64,000 nt of DNA from Chryseobacterium sp. T16E-39 (GTDB lineage Bacteria > Bacteroidota > Bacteroidia > Flavobacteriales > Weeksellaceae): assembly GCF_002216065.1 (NCBI RefSeq), contig NZ_CP022282.1:2170001-2234000 (forward strand), written 5' to 3'. Positions within the stretch are counted from its first letter, which is position 1. Each line of letters starts with the position of its first letter. Of this stretch, positions 1 to 9,600 are shown piece by piece. The position numbers were made by a program, and so were the translations under genes. The notes under the pieces are model-generated. The model was not told the DNA's origin. It did not search any database and was given only the letters and a program-made list of their open reading frames with translations.

Positions 1-1026
1 CAGAATCTGATTTCTTACTTCCGAAGGCTTCGCTCCTAAGGCTCTTCTGATCCCGATTTCTTTTGTTCTTTCTTTTACGGTAATCAATAAAATATTTGAG
101 ATCGCAATAACTCCGGCAAGGATCGTTAATGTTCCTACGATAATTGTTAAAAGCTGCATCCCTGTAAGGAATCCTGTTAATTTGCCAAATTCTTTTCCAA
201 GATTAAAACTTCCGAAGGCATTGGTATCTTCTGGTGAAACTTTATTTTTAATTTTTAATACTTGTTTTACTTTTTCTTCTACAACTTTCAGATCTGCTTC
301 AGGTCTGCCAACGATAGCAAACATATCAATATTGTCGCCGGCATTATACATTTTTGTATAGGTAGAAAGTGGAATAAATACAGTCCTGTCATTTTCAAAA
401 CCACCTCCCTTTTTTACTCTGAAAACACCAATGATATTAAAAAACAACCCTTTTACATTGATTGATTTCCCAATTGGGTTTTCTTTCTTTTTAGAATCAA
501 AAAAGTTTTTATAGACTTCCTCTCCAATCACCGCAACACTTTTATTTCCTGACAGATCGGCATCATTGATGTAACGTCCGAAAATCAGTTTTTTCTCCGA
601 AATTTTATTTCCTACAGGATAATCTCCGGAAAGTGAATAGGTAGCACTTTTACCATTTCTAGACATTGATTCTCCAGGTGTTCCTGTAAAACTTCCTCTT
701 GCATTTTGTGGCGATATATAATCTATTTCCGGCACTTTCCTTTTCAGCATTTCCATATCAGGCAAGTGCAGTTTCATCTCTCTACCTTTTGGAAAACCTT
801 CATAAGGAATGGAAGTTTTCTGAGCCCAAAGAAAAATGGAGTTTGTTGCAAAGCCCGAGAATAATTTATCAAAACCATTCTCCATCCCTTTTGCCGCTCC
901 AAGCAAGCTTACGTACAAAAACATACCCCAACCCACTCCGATCATGGTAAGGAATGTCCGTAGTTTATTATTTCTCAGTGAATAATAAATTTCCTGCCAG
1001 GTATCCTTTTTAAATATGATGTTCAT
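1..1026 (-). CDS. ABC transporter permease (MacB/FtsX type), C-terminus cut by window edge
   Basis: Reading the minus strand from the ATG at 1026, the frame stays open for 342 codons to base 1, so the end of the protein lies outside the window. An N-terminal membrane segment (about residues 22-45, FLTMIGVGWGMFLYVSLLGA) is followed by a large extracytoplasmic MacB_PCD-type region, then by hydrophobic segments near residue 290 and the coupling motif KERTKEIGIRRALGAKP, which is typical of MacB/FtsX permeases and contacts the ATPase. It lies 57 bp downstream of a second permease of the same family and forms an operon with it and the ATPase. The likely role is tripartite export of peptides, lipoproteins or drugs; the substrate cannot be read from sequence. 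Confidence 0.93.
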   Translation of the reverse strand, partial: MNIIFKKDTWQEIYYSLRNNKLRTFLTMIGVGWGMFLYVSLLGAAKGMENGFDKLFSGFATNSIFLWAQKTSIPYEGFPKGREMKLHLPDMEMLKRKVPEIDYISPQNARGSFTGTPGESMSRNGKSATYSLSGDYPVGNKISEKKLIFGRYINDADLSGNKSVAVIGEEVYKNFFDSKKKENPIGKSINVKGLFFNIIGVFRVKKGGGFENDRTVFIPLSTYTKMYNAGDNIDMFAIVGRPEADLKVVEEKVKQVLKIKNKVSPEDTNAFGSFNLGKEFGKLTGFLTGMQLLTIIVGTLTILAGVIAISNILLITVKERTKEIGIRRALGAKPSEVRNQIL

Positions 1027-1083
1027 TGATGCTAGTTATGAGTTTGATTATATTTTTTTAAATATTATTAATAGCTGTCGGTT

Positions 1084-2313
1084 CTATTCTGATCGCAATG
1101 CCTCGATAGGTTTAATTTTTGATGCTCTATAAGCCGGAACGAAACCAGCGATAAGTCCTGAAAAAACCAAGGCTAAAAATGCCATAAAGACTTCTACTCC
1201 TCCTACACTAGGATTTTTAATAAAAAATTCTTCAAGCTTATTTCCTATCAGATTAAGAGTCAATATACCAAGTCCTACCCCTACAAACCCTGAAACCACG
1301 GTAATAACAACACTTTCCTGAACAATTAATGCTACAATACTTTTTGGTTTTGCTCCAATGGCTTTTCTCACCCCTATTTCCTGTGTTCTTTCCTTAACGA
1401 TATACACCATAATATTACTGATTCCAATAATACCGGCAATCAGGGTTCCCAAACCAATAAATCCTACGATTCCTGTGATTACTGCTATGAATGTAAATGT
1501 ATCATTCATATTTTCAGCATTATTCCAAACACGGACTCCATTTTCATCATCCGGAGAAACATTTTTCCGGGCTTTCAATCTATCTTTAAGCTCATTACCA
1601 TACTTTATTGCCTGCTGTGGATTAAGGTTTTCGCTATAAGCAATATAGACTGTATTTACGGTATCAGAGCCTTTTTTCATTTGCTGTAAAGTTGTGATAG
1701 GGATACTAATATGCCGCTCATCCCAGTCTCCTCCATCATCAGAAAATACCCCAACTACCTTAAACATAGTTCCATTAATATTAAGGTCTTTTCCTATAGG
1801 ACTTCCATTCTTAATTAAATCCCGTTGTACCATCCTTCCTATAACAGCAACATTTTGTTTTCTATCGAGATCACCGGCATTCAGGTACCGGCCTTCAAGA
1901 ACTTTTCGGTTTTCTATAAATTTTTCTTCAGAATCGGTTCCATGTACCTGATAGGTCCCACTTTCCTTTCCATACTTTACCAATAAGTTAGCCTCATATC
2001 TTGGTGATGCGTGGCCCACTTTTTCTTTATCTTCATTAACAAGGAAATTGTAGTCATCATTATTCATTGTAACGGTACGATCAGACTGTAATCCTTTATA
2101 AGCAAGTGTAGTTTTCCCTGTAAAAATGGAAATCAGATTTTGGGCATCTCTTGCAAAACCCTCTGTAAAAGCGTTTTGAAGACCTTTACCTATTCCAAAA
2201 AGAACGATAAAGATAAATAGCCCCAGTGCTACAGTAAATCCGGAAAGTACTGTCCGCAATACATTACTGCGAATAGAGCTGAATATTTCCTGCCAACGAT
2301 CCAGGTCAAACAT
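1084..2313 (-). CDS. ABC transporter permease (MacB/FtsX type)
   Basis: 409 residues. It has the MacB layout: a first membrane helix near residues 20-45, a periplasmic domain to about 270, then three helices (about 275-305, 325-355, 370-395). The coupling sequence KERTQEIGVRKAIGAKP lies between the second and third helices. The protein ends at a natural stop, giving normal family length. It lies 46 bp downstream of the ATPase gene. Having two different MacB-like permeases with one ATPase suggests a heterodimeric membrane unit. A periplasmic HlyD-type adaptor would be expected in the same operon, possibly past the left edge. Confidence 0.93.
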   Translation of the reverse strand: MFDLDRWQEIFSSIRSNVLRTVLSGFTVALGLFIFIVLFGIGKGLQNAFTEGFARDAQNLISIFTGKTTLAYKGLQSDRTVTMNNDDYNFLVNEDKEKVGHASPRYEANLLVKYGKESGTYQVHGTDSEEKFIENRKVLEGRYLNAGDLDRKQNVAVIGRMVQRDLIKNGSPIGKDLNINGTMFKVVGVFSDDGGDWDERHISIPITTLQQMKKGSDTVNTVYIAYSENLNPQQAIKYGNELKDRLKARKNVSPDDENGVRVWNNAENMNDTFTFIAVITGIVGFIGLGTLIAGIIGISNIMVYIVKERTQEIGVRKAIGAKPKSIVALIVQESVVITVVSGFVGVGLGILTLNLIGNKLEEFFIKNPSVGGVEVFMAFLALVFSGLIAGFVPAYRASKIKPIEALRSE

Positions 2314-2359
2314 AATTTTATTTTTTTTACTTTTTTAAAGTCAATGTAAGGTTCACTGT

Positions 2360-3049
2360 TTACAAAACAATCTGTTTTATAAATTCATCGCTTTCAATAA
2401 TCCCATCTTTCAGAATAACATTTCTTTTAGTTTGTGCTGCAACATCCGGCTCATGGGTAACCACAATAATTGTCTTTCCTTCATTATTAATATCCTGAAG
2501 CAATTTCATAATATCATGAGTTGTTTTTGAATCCAAAGCTCCGGTAGGTTCATCGGCCAGCACAACTTTAGGATTGGTAATCAAAGCCCTTGCAATCGCT
2601 ACCCTTTGTTTTTGTCCACCTGAAAGTTCATTTGGGAGATGCGTAGCCCATTGAGCAAGGCCTACTTTCTCTAAATATTCCATTGCGATCTGGTTACGTT
2701 CTTTTCTGGCTACATTTTGATAATACAAAGGAAGAGCTACATTATCTAAAGCTGTTTTATATCCGATCAAATTAAAAGACTGGAAAATAAATCCCAGAAA
2801 TTTACTTCTGTATTCAGCAGCCTTCACCTCTGATAAATGTTCGATTGGAACACCATCCAGCTCATAAGTACCCGAATCCTTTTCGTCCAGAATACCTATA
2901 ATATTAAGGAGTGTAGATTTTCCTGAACCCGAACTTCCCATAATGGAAACAAACTCGCCTTCAGAAATATTCAGATTAATTCCTTTGAGAACGTGCAGTT
3001 TACTTTTCCCGGTATCGTATGATTTGTTTAAATCCTGAATTACTAACAT
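2360..3049 (-). CDS. ABC transporter ATP-binding protein (MacB/LolD-like)
   Basis: 229 residues. Walker A is GSSGSGKST (about residues 38-46), the signature is LSGGQKQRVAIARAL (about 142-156), and Walker B with the D-loop is VLADEPTGALDS (about 163-174). The switch His is in VVTHEPDVA. This is the cytoplasmic ATPase that drives the two permeases downstream on the same strand. First gene of the operon; I see no clear TAnnTTTG box in the 425 bp shared with the divergent nrdB. Confidence 0.95.
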   Translation of the reverse strand: MLVIQDLNKSYDTGKSKLHVLKGINLNISEGEFVSIMGSSGSGKSTLLNIIGILDEKDSGTYELDGVPIEHLSEVKAAEYRSKFLGFIFQSFNLIGYKTALDNVALPLYYQNVARKERNQIAMEYLEKVGLAQWATHLPNELSGGQKQRVAIARALITNPKVVLADEPTGALDSKTTHDIMKLLQDINNEGKTIIVVTHEPDVAAQTKRNVILKDGIIESDEFIKQIVL

Positions 3050-3474
3050 TAAGTGATCTATGTTTTATACTCAATAAGTAGAAGATAATTTCAATTTGTT
3101 ACAAGAATAGAAATTAATTGTAATTTTTTACTGTTTAATATATTAACCCTTTATTAATAGATATTTAAAAATATTTGTTTAACTGTAACTTATCAAAAAT
3201 ATTTATTTACTGCCTATTAGTGTAGTTAAACCAATATCAGTGCTTGTTTCATGTAAATGTGGAAAACTTTTACGGTTAAAAGTCAACCAATTAGTGTTTA
3301 CCCCTTTCAAAATCATTTCTTTTTTTCGAACTTTGTGCTTCGCACTAACAAATAATAAAAACACTTTTCTTGTGAAAAACTTTTAAATATAAGTTACAAC
3401 AAATCAAGCCGTTATTTATTCTTTGAGTTTTATCCACAGTGATCTAATTATTTTAATTTAAACACATTTTTAAT
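3050..3474. other. Divergent intergenic region upstream of nrdB
   Basis: No supported gene here. The region is AT-rich. It contains a perfect DnaA-box sequence TTATCCACA (3430-3438) close to the nrdB start and an inverted near-match TGTGGAAAA (3258-3266). There is also a small hairpin GTGC-TTC-GCAC around 3340. Confidence 0.6.
3430..3438 (+). promoter_or_regulatory. DnaA-box-like site before nrdB
   Basis: TTATCCACA matches the classical high-affinity DnaA box and ends 36 bp before the nrdB ATG. DnaA control of nrdAB is known in E. coli; here it is an inference from the match and the location. Confidence 0.45.
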
Positions 3475-4449
3475 ATGGGAATTTTTGATAAGAGAGTAAG
3501 TTACAAGCCATTTGAATACCCTGAGGTTCTTCAATTTGTAGAAGCGATTAATAAATCGTTCTGGGTACATTCAGAAGTGGATTTTACTGCAGACATTCAG
3601 GATTTTCATTCGCAGTTAGAACCGCATGAAAAAAATGCTGTGAAAAATGCCTTATTAGCTATTGCACAGATTGAGGTGTCTGTAAAGACATTCTGGGGAA
3701 ACCTATATAATCATATGCCAAAACCTGAACTTAATGGTTTGGGAGCAACTTTTGCAGAATGTGAATTTCGCCATTCAGAAGCGTATTCCCGTTTATTAGA
3801 GGTACTAGGATATAATGAAGAATTTAGTAATGTAATAGAAGTTCCGGCTGTGAAAAAGAGAATTGACTTTTTGTCAAACGTTCTTAAGCATGCTAATTCT
3901 TCTACACCAAAGGAATATGTTTCTTCATTATTATTATTCAGTATCCTTATTGAGAACGTATCTCTTTTCTCACAATTTGCGATCATCCTTTCTTTCACCA
4001 GATTTAAAGGATATATGAAAAACGTTTCTAATATTATTGCCTGGACTTCTGTGGATGAGCAAATCCATGCTAATGCAGGAATTTATTTAATCAATAAAAT
4101 TCGTGAAGAACAACCTGAGTTATTAACTGATTCTGATATTGAAGATATCTACACGCTAGTGGATCAATCTGTAGAATTAGAAGGCGAAATCTTAGATTGG
4201 ATATTCGAATTAGGAGAAATAAGCGTGTTCTCAAAAGAAGATTTATTAAACTTCATGAAATACCGTGTTGATGACAGTTTAAAGAAAATCAATATGGAAA
4301 CGCGTTACAACATTTCTCCGGAACAATACCGTCCAATGAAATGGTTTGAAGAAGAAGTGTTTGCTAACTCTATGGATGATTTCTTTGCGAAAAGACCTGT
4401 AGACTATACAAAACATGATAAGAGTATTACAGCGAACGATCTGTTTTAA
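3475..4449 (+). CDS. nrdB: Class I ribonucleotide reductase, small (radical) subunit
   Basis: 324 residues. Ferritin-like fold carrying the di-metal site and radical. Visible ligands are E97 and H100 in CEFRHSEAY, E160 in ILIENVSLF, and E195/H198 in VDEQIHA. The first ligand is probably E67 (QIEVSV), a Glu where E. coli has Asp84. Y104 stands four residues after H100, in the place of the radical Tyr122 of E. coli, so this is not a tyrosine-less R2c. There is no N-terminal ATP-cone. It pairs with nrdA downstream to make deoxynucleotides for DNA synthesis. A small ABM-fold gene lies between the two. DnaA-box-like sequences upstream suggest replication-linked control. Confidence 0.97.
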   Translation: MGIFDKRVSYKPFEYPEVLQFVEAINKSFWVHSEVDFTADIQDFHSQLEPHEKNAVKNALLAIAQIEVSVKTFWGNLYNHMPKPELNGLGATFAECEFRHSEAYSRLLEVLGYNEEFSNVIEVPAVKKRIDFLSNVLKHANSSTPKEYVSSLLLFSILIENVSLFSQFAIILSFTRFKGYMKNVSNIIAWTSVDEQIHANAGIYLINKIREEQPELLTDSDIEDIYTLVDQSVELEGEILDWIFELGEISVFSKEDLLNFMKYRVDDSLKKINMETRYNISPEQYRPMKWFEEEVFANSMDDFFAKRPVDYTKHDKSITANDLF

Positions 4450-4544
4450 TTAAAACAATTTCTGACAAGTAATTTAATAACAAGAATCTGTCCTTTCAGA
4501 AAAAGATTTTTTTCTGAAAATGACAACAAACTCCAAACACAAAG

Positions 4545-4832
4545 ATGATTAACGTAATTGTAACCTATACTGTAAAGCCTGAATACGTTTCAGAAAACAA
4601 AGCGAATATTCAAAAGTTTCTGAATGACTTCAAGCAATTGGATCAATCAACATTTGAATATAAGGTGTTTGCAAAAGAGGATGGCGTTACATTTTTACAT
4701 TATTCAAATTACATCAATGAAGAGGTACAACATGAGGTTCTGAATATACCATCTTTTAAAGAATTTCAAAGATTAAGAGATGAGAGTGGACTGAATGATT
4801 CCCACAAAGTAGAATTTTTACAATCAATTTAA
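4545..4832 (+). CDS. Small ABM-fold (antibiotic biosynthesis monooxygenase-like) protein
   Basis: 95 residues. The pattern VIVTYTVKPEYVSENKANIQ, then FEYKVFAKEDGVTFLHYSNY and FQRLRDES matches the dimeric ferredoxin-like ABM/YgiN fold: a beta strand, a helix carrying a dimer interface, then strands with an FxH/HY element. It lies between nrdB (95 bp before) and nrdA (56 bp after) on the same strand, so it is probably co-transcribed. Members of this fold include heme-degrading enzymes, quinol monooxygenases and stress proteins, and many have no known activity. The fold is likely; the function is unknown. Its position in an nrd operon is unusual to me. Confidence 0.85.
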   Translation: MINVIVTYTVKPEYVSENKANIQKFLNDFKQLDQSTFEYKVFAKEDGVTFLHYSNYINEEVQHEVLNIPSFKEFQRLRDESGLNDSHKVEFLQSI

Positions 4833-4888
4833 TAATACAAAATTCCTGACTGCAATAAAGTATTCAGGAATTCGAAAATATAACAACT

Positions 4889-6547
4889 ATGGAGGAACAA
4901 AACACAAATATATGGTGGCTCAACGAGGAGTCTGAGCAAATGCTGAACAGAGGGTATCTGTTAAAAGGGGAAACTGTAGATGGGGCAATTGACAGAATTA
5001 CAACTGCTGCTGCCAAAAAATTATATAAACCGGAATTACAGCCGGCTTTCAAGGAAATGATCACTAAAGGGTGGATCAGTTTCTCTTCTCCGGTTTGGGC
5101 TAATATGGGAACTCAAAGAGGTCTTCCTATCTCTTGTTTCAACGTTCACATTCCAGACAGTATTGAAGGGATTACCCACAAAATGGGTGAGGTCATCATG
5201 CAGACAAAAATTGGAGGTGGAACTTCTGGATATTTCGGGGAGCTTCGTAACCGAGGAACTGCAGTGACTGATAATGGAAAATCTTCAGGAGCTGTTTCTT
5301 TCATGAAATTGTTTGATACTGCAATGGACGTGGTTTCACAGGGAGGAGTAAGAAGAGGAGCTTTTGCTGCATATTTGGATATCGACCATGGAGATATTGA
5401 AGAATTTTTATCAATCAAAGATATCGGAAGCCCGATCCAGAATTTATTTACAGGAATCTGTGTTCCGGATTACTGGATGCAGGACATGATCGATGGTGAT
5501 ATGGATAAGCGTAAGATCTGGGCAAGAGTTTTAGAAAGCCGTCAGCAAAAAGGTCTTCCTTATATTTTCTTTACAGACAATGTAAATAGAAATAAGCCAC
5601 AAGTTTACAAAGATTTAGGATTAACTGTAAACGCAAGTAATCTTTGTTCTGAAATCATGCTTCCTTCGACAAGAGAGGAATCATTTATCTGCTGTTTATC
5701 TTCCATGAACTTAGAATTGTATGATGAGTGGAAAGATACGGATGCTGTAAAATTAGCTGTTTATTTCTTAGATGCTGTTTTAACTGAATTTATTGACAAA
5801 ACAGAAGGAAACTATTATCTGCAGGGAGCGAGAAATTTTGCATTGCGTCATAGAGCTCTTGGGCTAGGTGCTTTAGGATATCATTCTTATTTACAGAAAA
5901 ACATGATTCCGTTTGAAAGTTTCGAGGCTACTCAGTTCAATGCAAGAGCTTTTAAACATATTAAAGAACAAGCAGAACAGGCTTCAAGAGAATTAGCTAA
6001 TATCTATGGAGAACCTGAATTATTGAAAGGTTACGGGTTGAGAAATACTACGGTAATGGCTATCGCTCCTACCACTTCAAGTTCAGCTATTTTAGGACAA
6101 ACTTCTCCTGGAATTGAGCCTTTTGCATCTAACTATTACAAAGCTGGTTTGGCTAAAGGAAACTTTATGCGTAAGAACAAGTATCTGGCAAAATTATTAG
6201 AAGAAAAAGGACTTGATAATGAAGAGACATGGAGAACTATTATGTTGAACCATGGTTCTGTTCAGCATTTAGCTGAGTTGTCTGAAGAAGAAAAAGCAGT
6301 ATTCAAAACATTCAAGGAGATCTCTCCAATGGAAATTATTTCTCAGGCTGCTCAAAGACAACAGTATATTGACCAGGCACAATCATTAAACTTACAGATT
6401 CCATCTACAATGCCTGTAAAAGATGTCAACTACCTGTACATCGAGGCATGGAAAAAAGGAGTAAAAACTTTATATTATCAAAGAAGCTCATCAGTATCTA
6501 AAGAAATGATGGTGAACTTTGTGTCTTGTTCAAGCTGCGAAGCTTAG
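4889..6547 (+). CDS. nrdA: Class I ribonucleotide reductase, large (catalytic) subunit, short form
   Basis: 552 residues, much shorter than E. coli NrdA (761) because it has no N-terminal ATP-cone. Catalytic residues can be placed by motif: C83 in ISCFNVH (the Cys225 equivalent), N251/C253/E255 in SNLCSEI (the thiyl-radical Cys and its partners), C268 or C269 in FICCLSS (the Cys462 equivalent), Y529/Y530 in LYYQRSS (the radical-relay Tyr pair), and C547/C550 in the C-terminal SCSSCEA (the shuttle pair for thioredoxin or glutaredoxin). The phosphate-binding loop is TTSSSAILGQTSPGIEP. It reduces NDPs to dNDPs with NrdB. Lack of the ATP-cone implies no dATP inhibition through that domain. Confidence 0.97.
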   Translation: MEEQNTNIWWLNEESEQMLNRGYLLKGETVDGAIDRITTAAAKKLYKPELQPAFKEMITKGWISFSSPVWANMGTQRGLPISCFNVHIPDSIEGITHKMGEVIMQTKIGGGTSGYFGELRNRGTAVTDNGKSSGAVSFMKLFDTAMDVVSQGGVRRGAFAAYLDIDHGDIEEFLSIKDIGSPIQNLFTGICVPDYWMQDMIDGDMDKRKIWARVLESRQQKGLPYIFFTDNVNRNKPQVYKDLGLTVNASNLCSEIMLPSTREESFICCLSSMNLELYDEWKDTDAVKLAVYFLDAVLTEFIDKTEGNYYLQGARNFALRHRALGLGALGYHSYLQKNMIPFESFEATQFNARAFKHIKEQAEQASRELANIYGEPELLKGYGLRNTTVMAIAPTTSSSAILGQTSPGIEPFASNYYKAGLAKGNFMRKNKYLAKLLEEKGLDNEETWRTIMLNHGSVQHLAELSEEEKAVFKTFKEISPMEIISQAAQRQQYIDQAQSLNLQIPSTMPVKDVNYLYIEAWKKGVKTLYYQRSSSVSKEMMVNFVSCSSCEA

Positions 6548-6574
6548 ACTACAAATAATAAACATTTATATATG

Positions 6575-6600
6575 AAGCACGTTTTTTTAACGTGCTTTTC
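6575..6600 (+). terminator. nrdA intrinsic terminator
   Basis: Inverted repeat AAGCACGTT / AACGTGCTT with a short T loop, followed by TTTC; 28 bp after the nrdA stop. Confidence 0.75.
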
Positions 6601-6642
6601 TTATTTACTAAATCCAATAAAGTCTGGTGGTTGATATAACAT

Positions 6643-6672
6643 AAAAAAAAGCCCGGAAAGAAAATCCGGACT
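6643..6672 (-). terminator. Terminator of the TonB receptor gene
   Basis: Read on minus: AGTCCGGA, a seven-base loop, TCCGGGCT, then a run of eight T. Located 25 bp after the receptor stop codon. Confidence 0.8.
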
Positions 6673-6697
6673 CTTGAAAGAATATATAAAGTAAAAA

Positions 6698-9600
6698 TTA
6701 AAAATTATATCGAACTCCGATCTGTGCCTGGAATCTTGATGCAAACTGATCAATTGTGTATGGTAATCCCGGAGATTTGAAGTTATAGGTTGGATCTCCC
6801 GCACCTGGCTGTCCTGTAGCAACATTTCCAACTTTTGTTAATCCTACACTTGCTGTCGAGTTGAAGGTATTAGGTACAAAATATACTTTACCCCAATCTT
6901 TATTTAACAGGTTCGTGAAGTTGATGATGCTTAAAGAAATCTGTAAAGTATTCTTAGACTTCTCACTCAATCTTATTTCATCCATAATTCGGATATCAGC
7001 TTGTATATTCCACGGAGTTGTATCTCCATTTCTTTGAGTAAATGTTCCTCTTCTGCTGCTCAGATATTTGTTACTATTAACAAAATTTTCATAATCAGCA
7101 ATTTGCTGTTGAGCAGACACTAACACTGTACCTGCAGCATCTTTTATTGGAACAATATACTTCGCTGCTTCAGCAGCATCCTTGAAGATATAAGCCAATC
7201 CGGCAGCCTGTCCTGTATTGGCAATTGTACTGTTGATGAAGCCCCAAGAAAATGGATTTCCTGATTGAGCATTAAAATATACGTTCGCGGATAATCTGTT
7301 AGATTCAGAAACATTGAAGCCATATCCCAGATTCGCAACGATTCTATTTTTAATAGCAAAGTTAGAAGTTGTTAGCTGAGGGTTATTAGGTGTCAGAGAC
7401 TGATTCATCTGCCAGTTACTTTCCATTGAGTTTCTGATCCCGTTGGTAATATCTTTTGCATCTCCATAAGTATATGCTGCAAAGAAGTTAAATCCAAAAT
7501 TGTAAGATTTAGAAATCTGTGCGGTTACATTATATCGGTATCCTTCTTTTGTGTTGGATAACATATAAGCGTTAGAGAAATTACTATTAATGTTAGTCGT
7601 ATAAATAGGCATTTGGTGGTTTACATCATAACTATAATACGTTACATTATCAGTTTTATTCACCTGCTGGAATTTCAGGTCATAAAGTACCTTGGTGTAA
7701 ATACCTTCTAATGTCAGTTTATATCCTCCAACAGTATAATCAACCCCTAATGAACTTCTCCATACTTTAGGCATCTTAAAATTGTTGTCAATAAGGTCTA
7801 CCTGAACTTTAGAAGAATTTTGCCAGTTAGCAAAATTACCACTTACCAATGGATCTCCGTTTGTAGCTAACTGAGCAGCTGTTGGTCCATTATAATCATA
7901 ACTACCGAATCCTACCCCATCATTATAATAAGCGTATCCTAACCATGCAAAAGGTATTCTTCCTACGAAAATACCGGAACCTCCTCTCAATACAACAGAT
8001 CTATTTTCTGTAAGATCTAAAGTAAATCCTAATCTAGGAGAAAATGTTGGTTTGTTAAGGTATTTATTGGTAAGCTGGTTTAAAGGTGTATAGCTATACG
8101 TATTTCCCATATTAGGATCTACAGGGGAATTATTAACCTGCGAACTTAAAAGGGGTTTGTTTGGTAAATCTGTATAGTCTACTCTTACTCCTGGAGACAA
8201 ACGCAGTCTTCCCCAATTAATCTCATCCTGCAAGTATAATGAAAGGAGATTAACTTTATATGAAGCATATGGATTATTGAAAAGCGTTTCTCTGTTTTCT
8301 CCATTAAATGGATAAGTTCCTCTTATTCTCGCTGGCTTTGAATTATAGAAATCGTCCAGATTCTTGTAAGAGATCCTTCCATTCAGAGCATTTACAAAAC
8401 CATAATCGATATTGTACAATTCGTTATGCGTTCCCAATAAAAAGGTATGATGACCTGTCTTATACGTTAAGTTATCAGTGATTTCAAATGTTTTCTGTTT
8501 CATATTGAAAACCGTAGCCTCTCTGTCATTCCCTAACAAAATAGTCCCTCCATTATAACCGATTTCCACCTGTGGGAACATAGCATTAGAAGAGGTAGGG
8601 TCTCTGTAATCATTAATAGAAGAATATCCTAATACTAAGTTATTATTCCATTTATCATTAAAACGGCTTTTCAACTCCAAAGTAGTGGTTGAGGCATTGT
8701 TCTTCTGAATGTAATCCATGCTTGAAAATCTGAAGTTGGCATTATCTCTTTCAAGATTTGAAGCTTGTGAAAACACGGTGTTATTCTTAATGGATAATGT
8801 ATGTTTATCATTAATCTTCCAGTCTAACTTGTTAAAAAGCTTCGCACTTTCTGAAAAGTTAGTATACTGATTGAAACTTCCAACATTAAAGCCATATTTA
8901 CTACGTACAAAATCCGATATCTGCTGGGCAACTGTATTATTAACCAATCCATTAGGATCATCAGCATTATAGAAAACAGGATCTTTTCTCTTTGTATATT
9001 CAAGATTCGTGAATAAGAATACCTTATCTTTTACAACAGGTAAACCTACTCTCCCTCCATAAATGAAATCTTCGAAAGAGCTTGGCATCTTTGAATTATC
9101 TCCTACTCTGTTTTTCCCCGTGATAGAAGCATTACGCCCATACACATAAAAAGATCCCTCCACATTATTACTACCACTACGGGTAACTGCATTGATACTT
9201 CCTCCAAGGAAGTTTCCTAATTTTACATCGTAAGGAGCAATATAAACCTGCACGTCCTGGATCGCATCCAAGCTTATTGAATTTGAACGGGTACTGCTTC
9301 CCGGCATTCCGGATGTTCCGGTTTGACCTCCTAAAGAGGGACTAAAACCAATGGCATCATTATTAATTGATCCGTCAATGGTAACGTTGTTATAACGGAA
9401 GTTGGTTCCATTAAAAGAATTGTTAGCACTCTGCGGAATTAGTTTGGTAACATCCTGGATCCCTCGGTTAATATTAGGCAATCCCGAGATTTGTGCCTGA
9501 CTTATTCCAACACCGTTTTTTACAACAGTTCGTTTAGAAGTAAGCTTTACCTCATCAATTACTTTTTCTCTATTCTTAATTTCCACTACGGGCAGATCAT

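Noticed and set aside
1358..1951. Plus-strand frames of 93 and 85 codons
   Set aside because: Antisense to the MacB-type permease; composition follows from the hydrophobic codons opposite.
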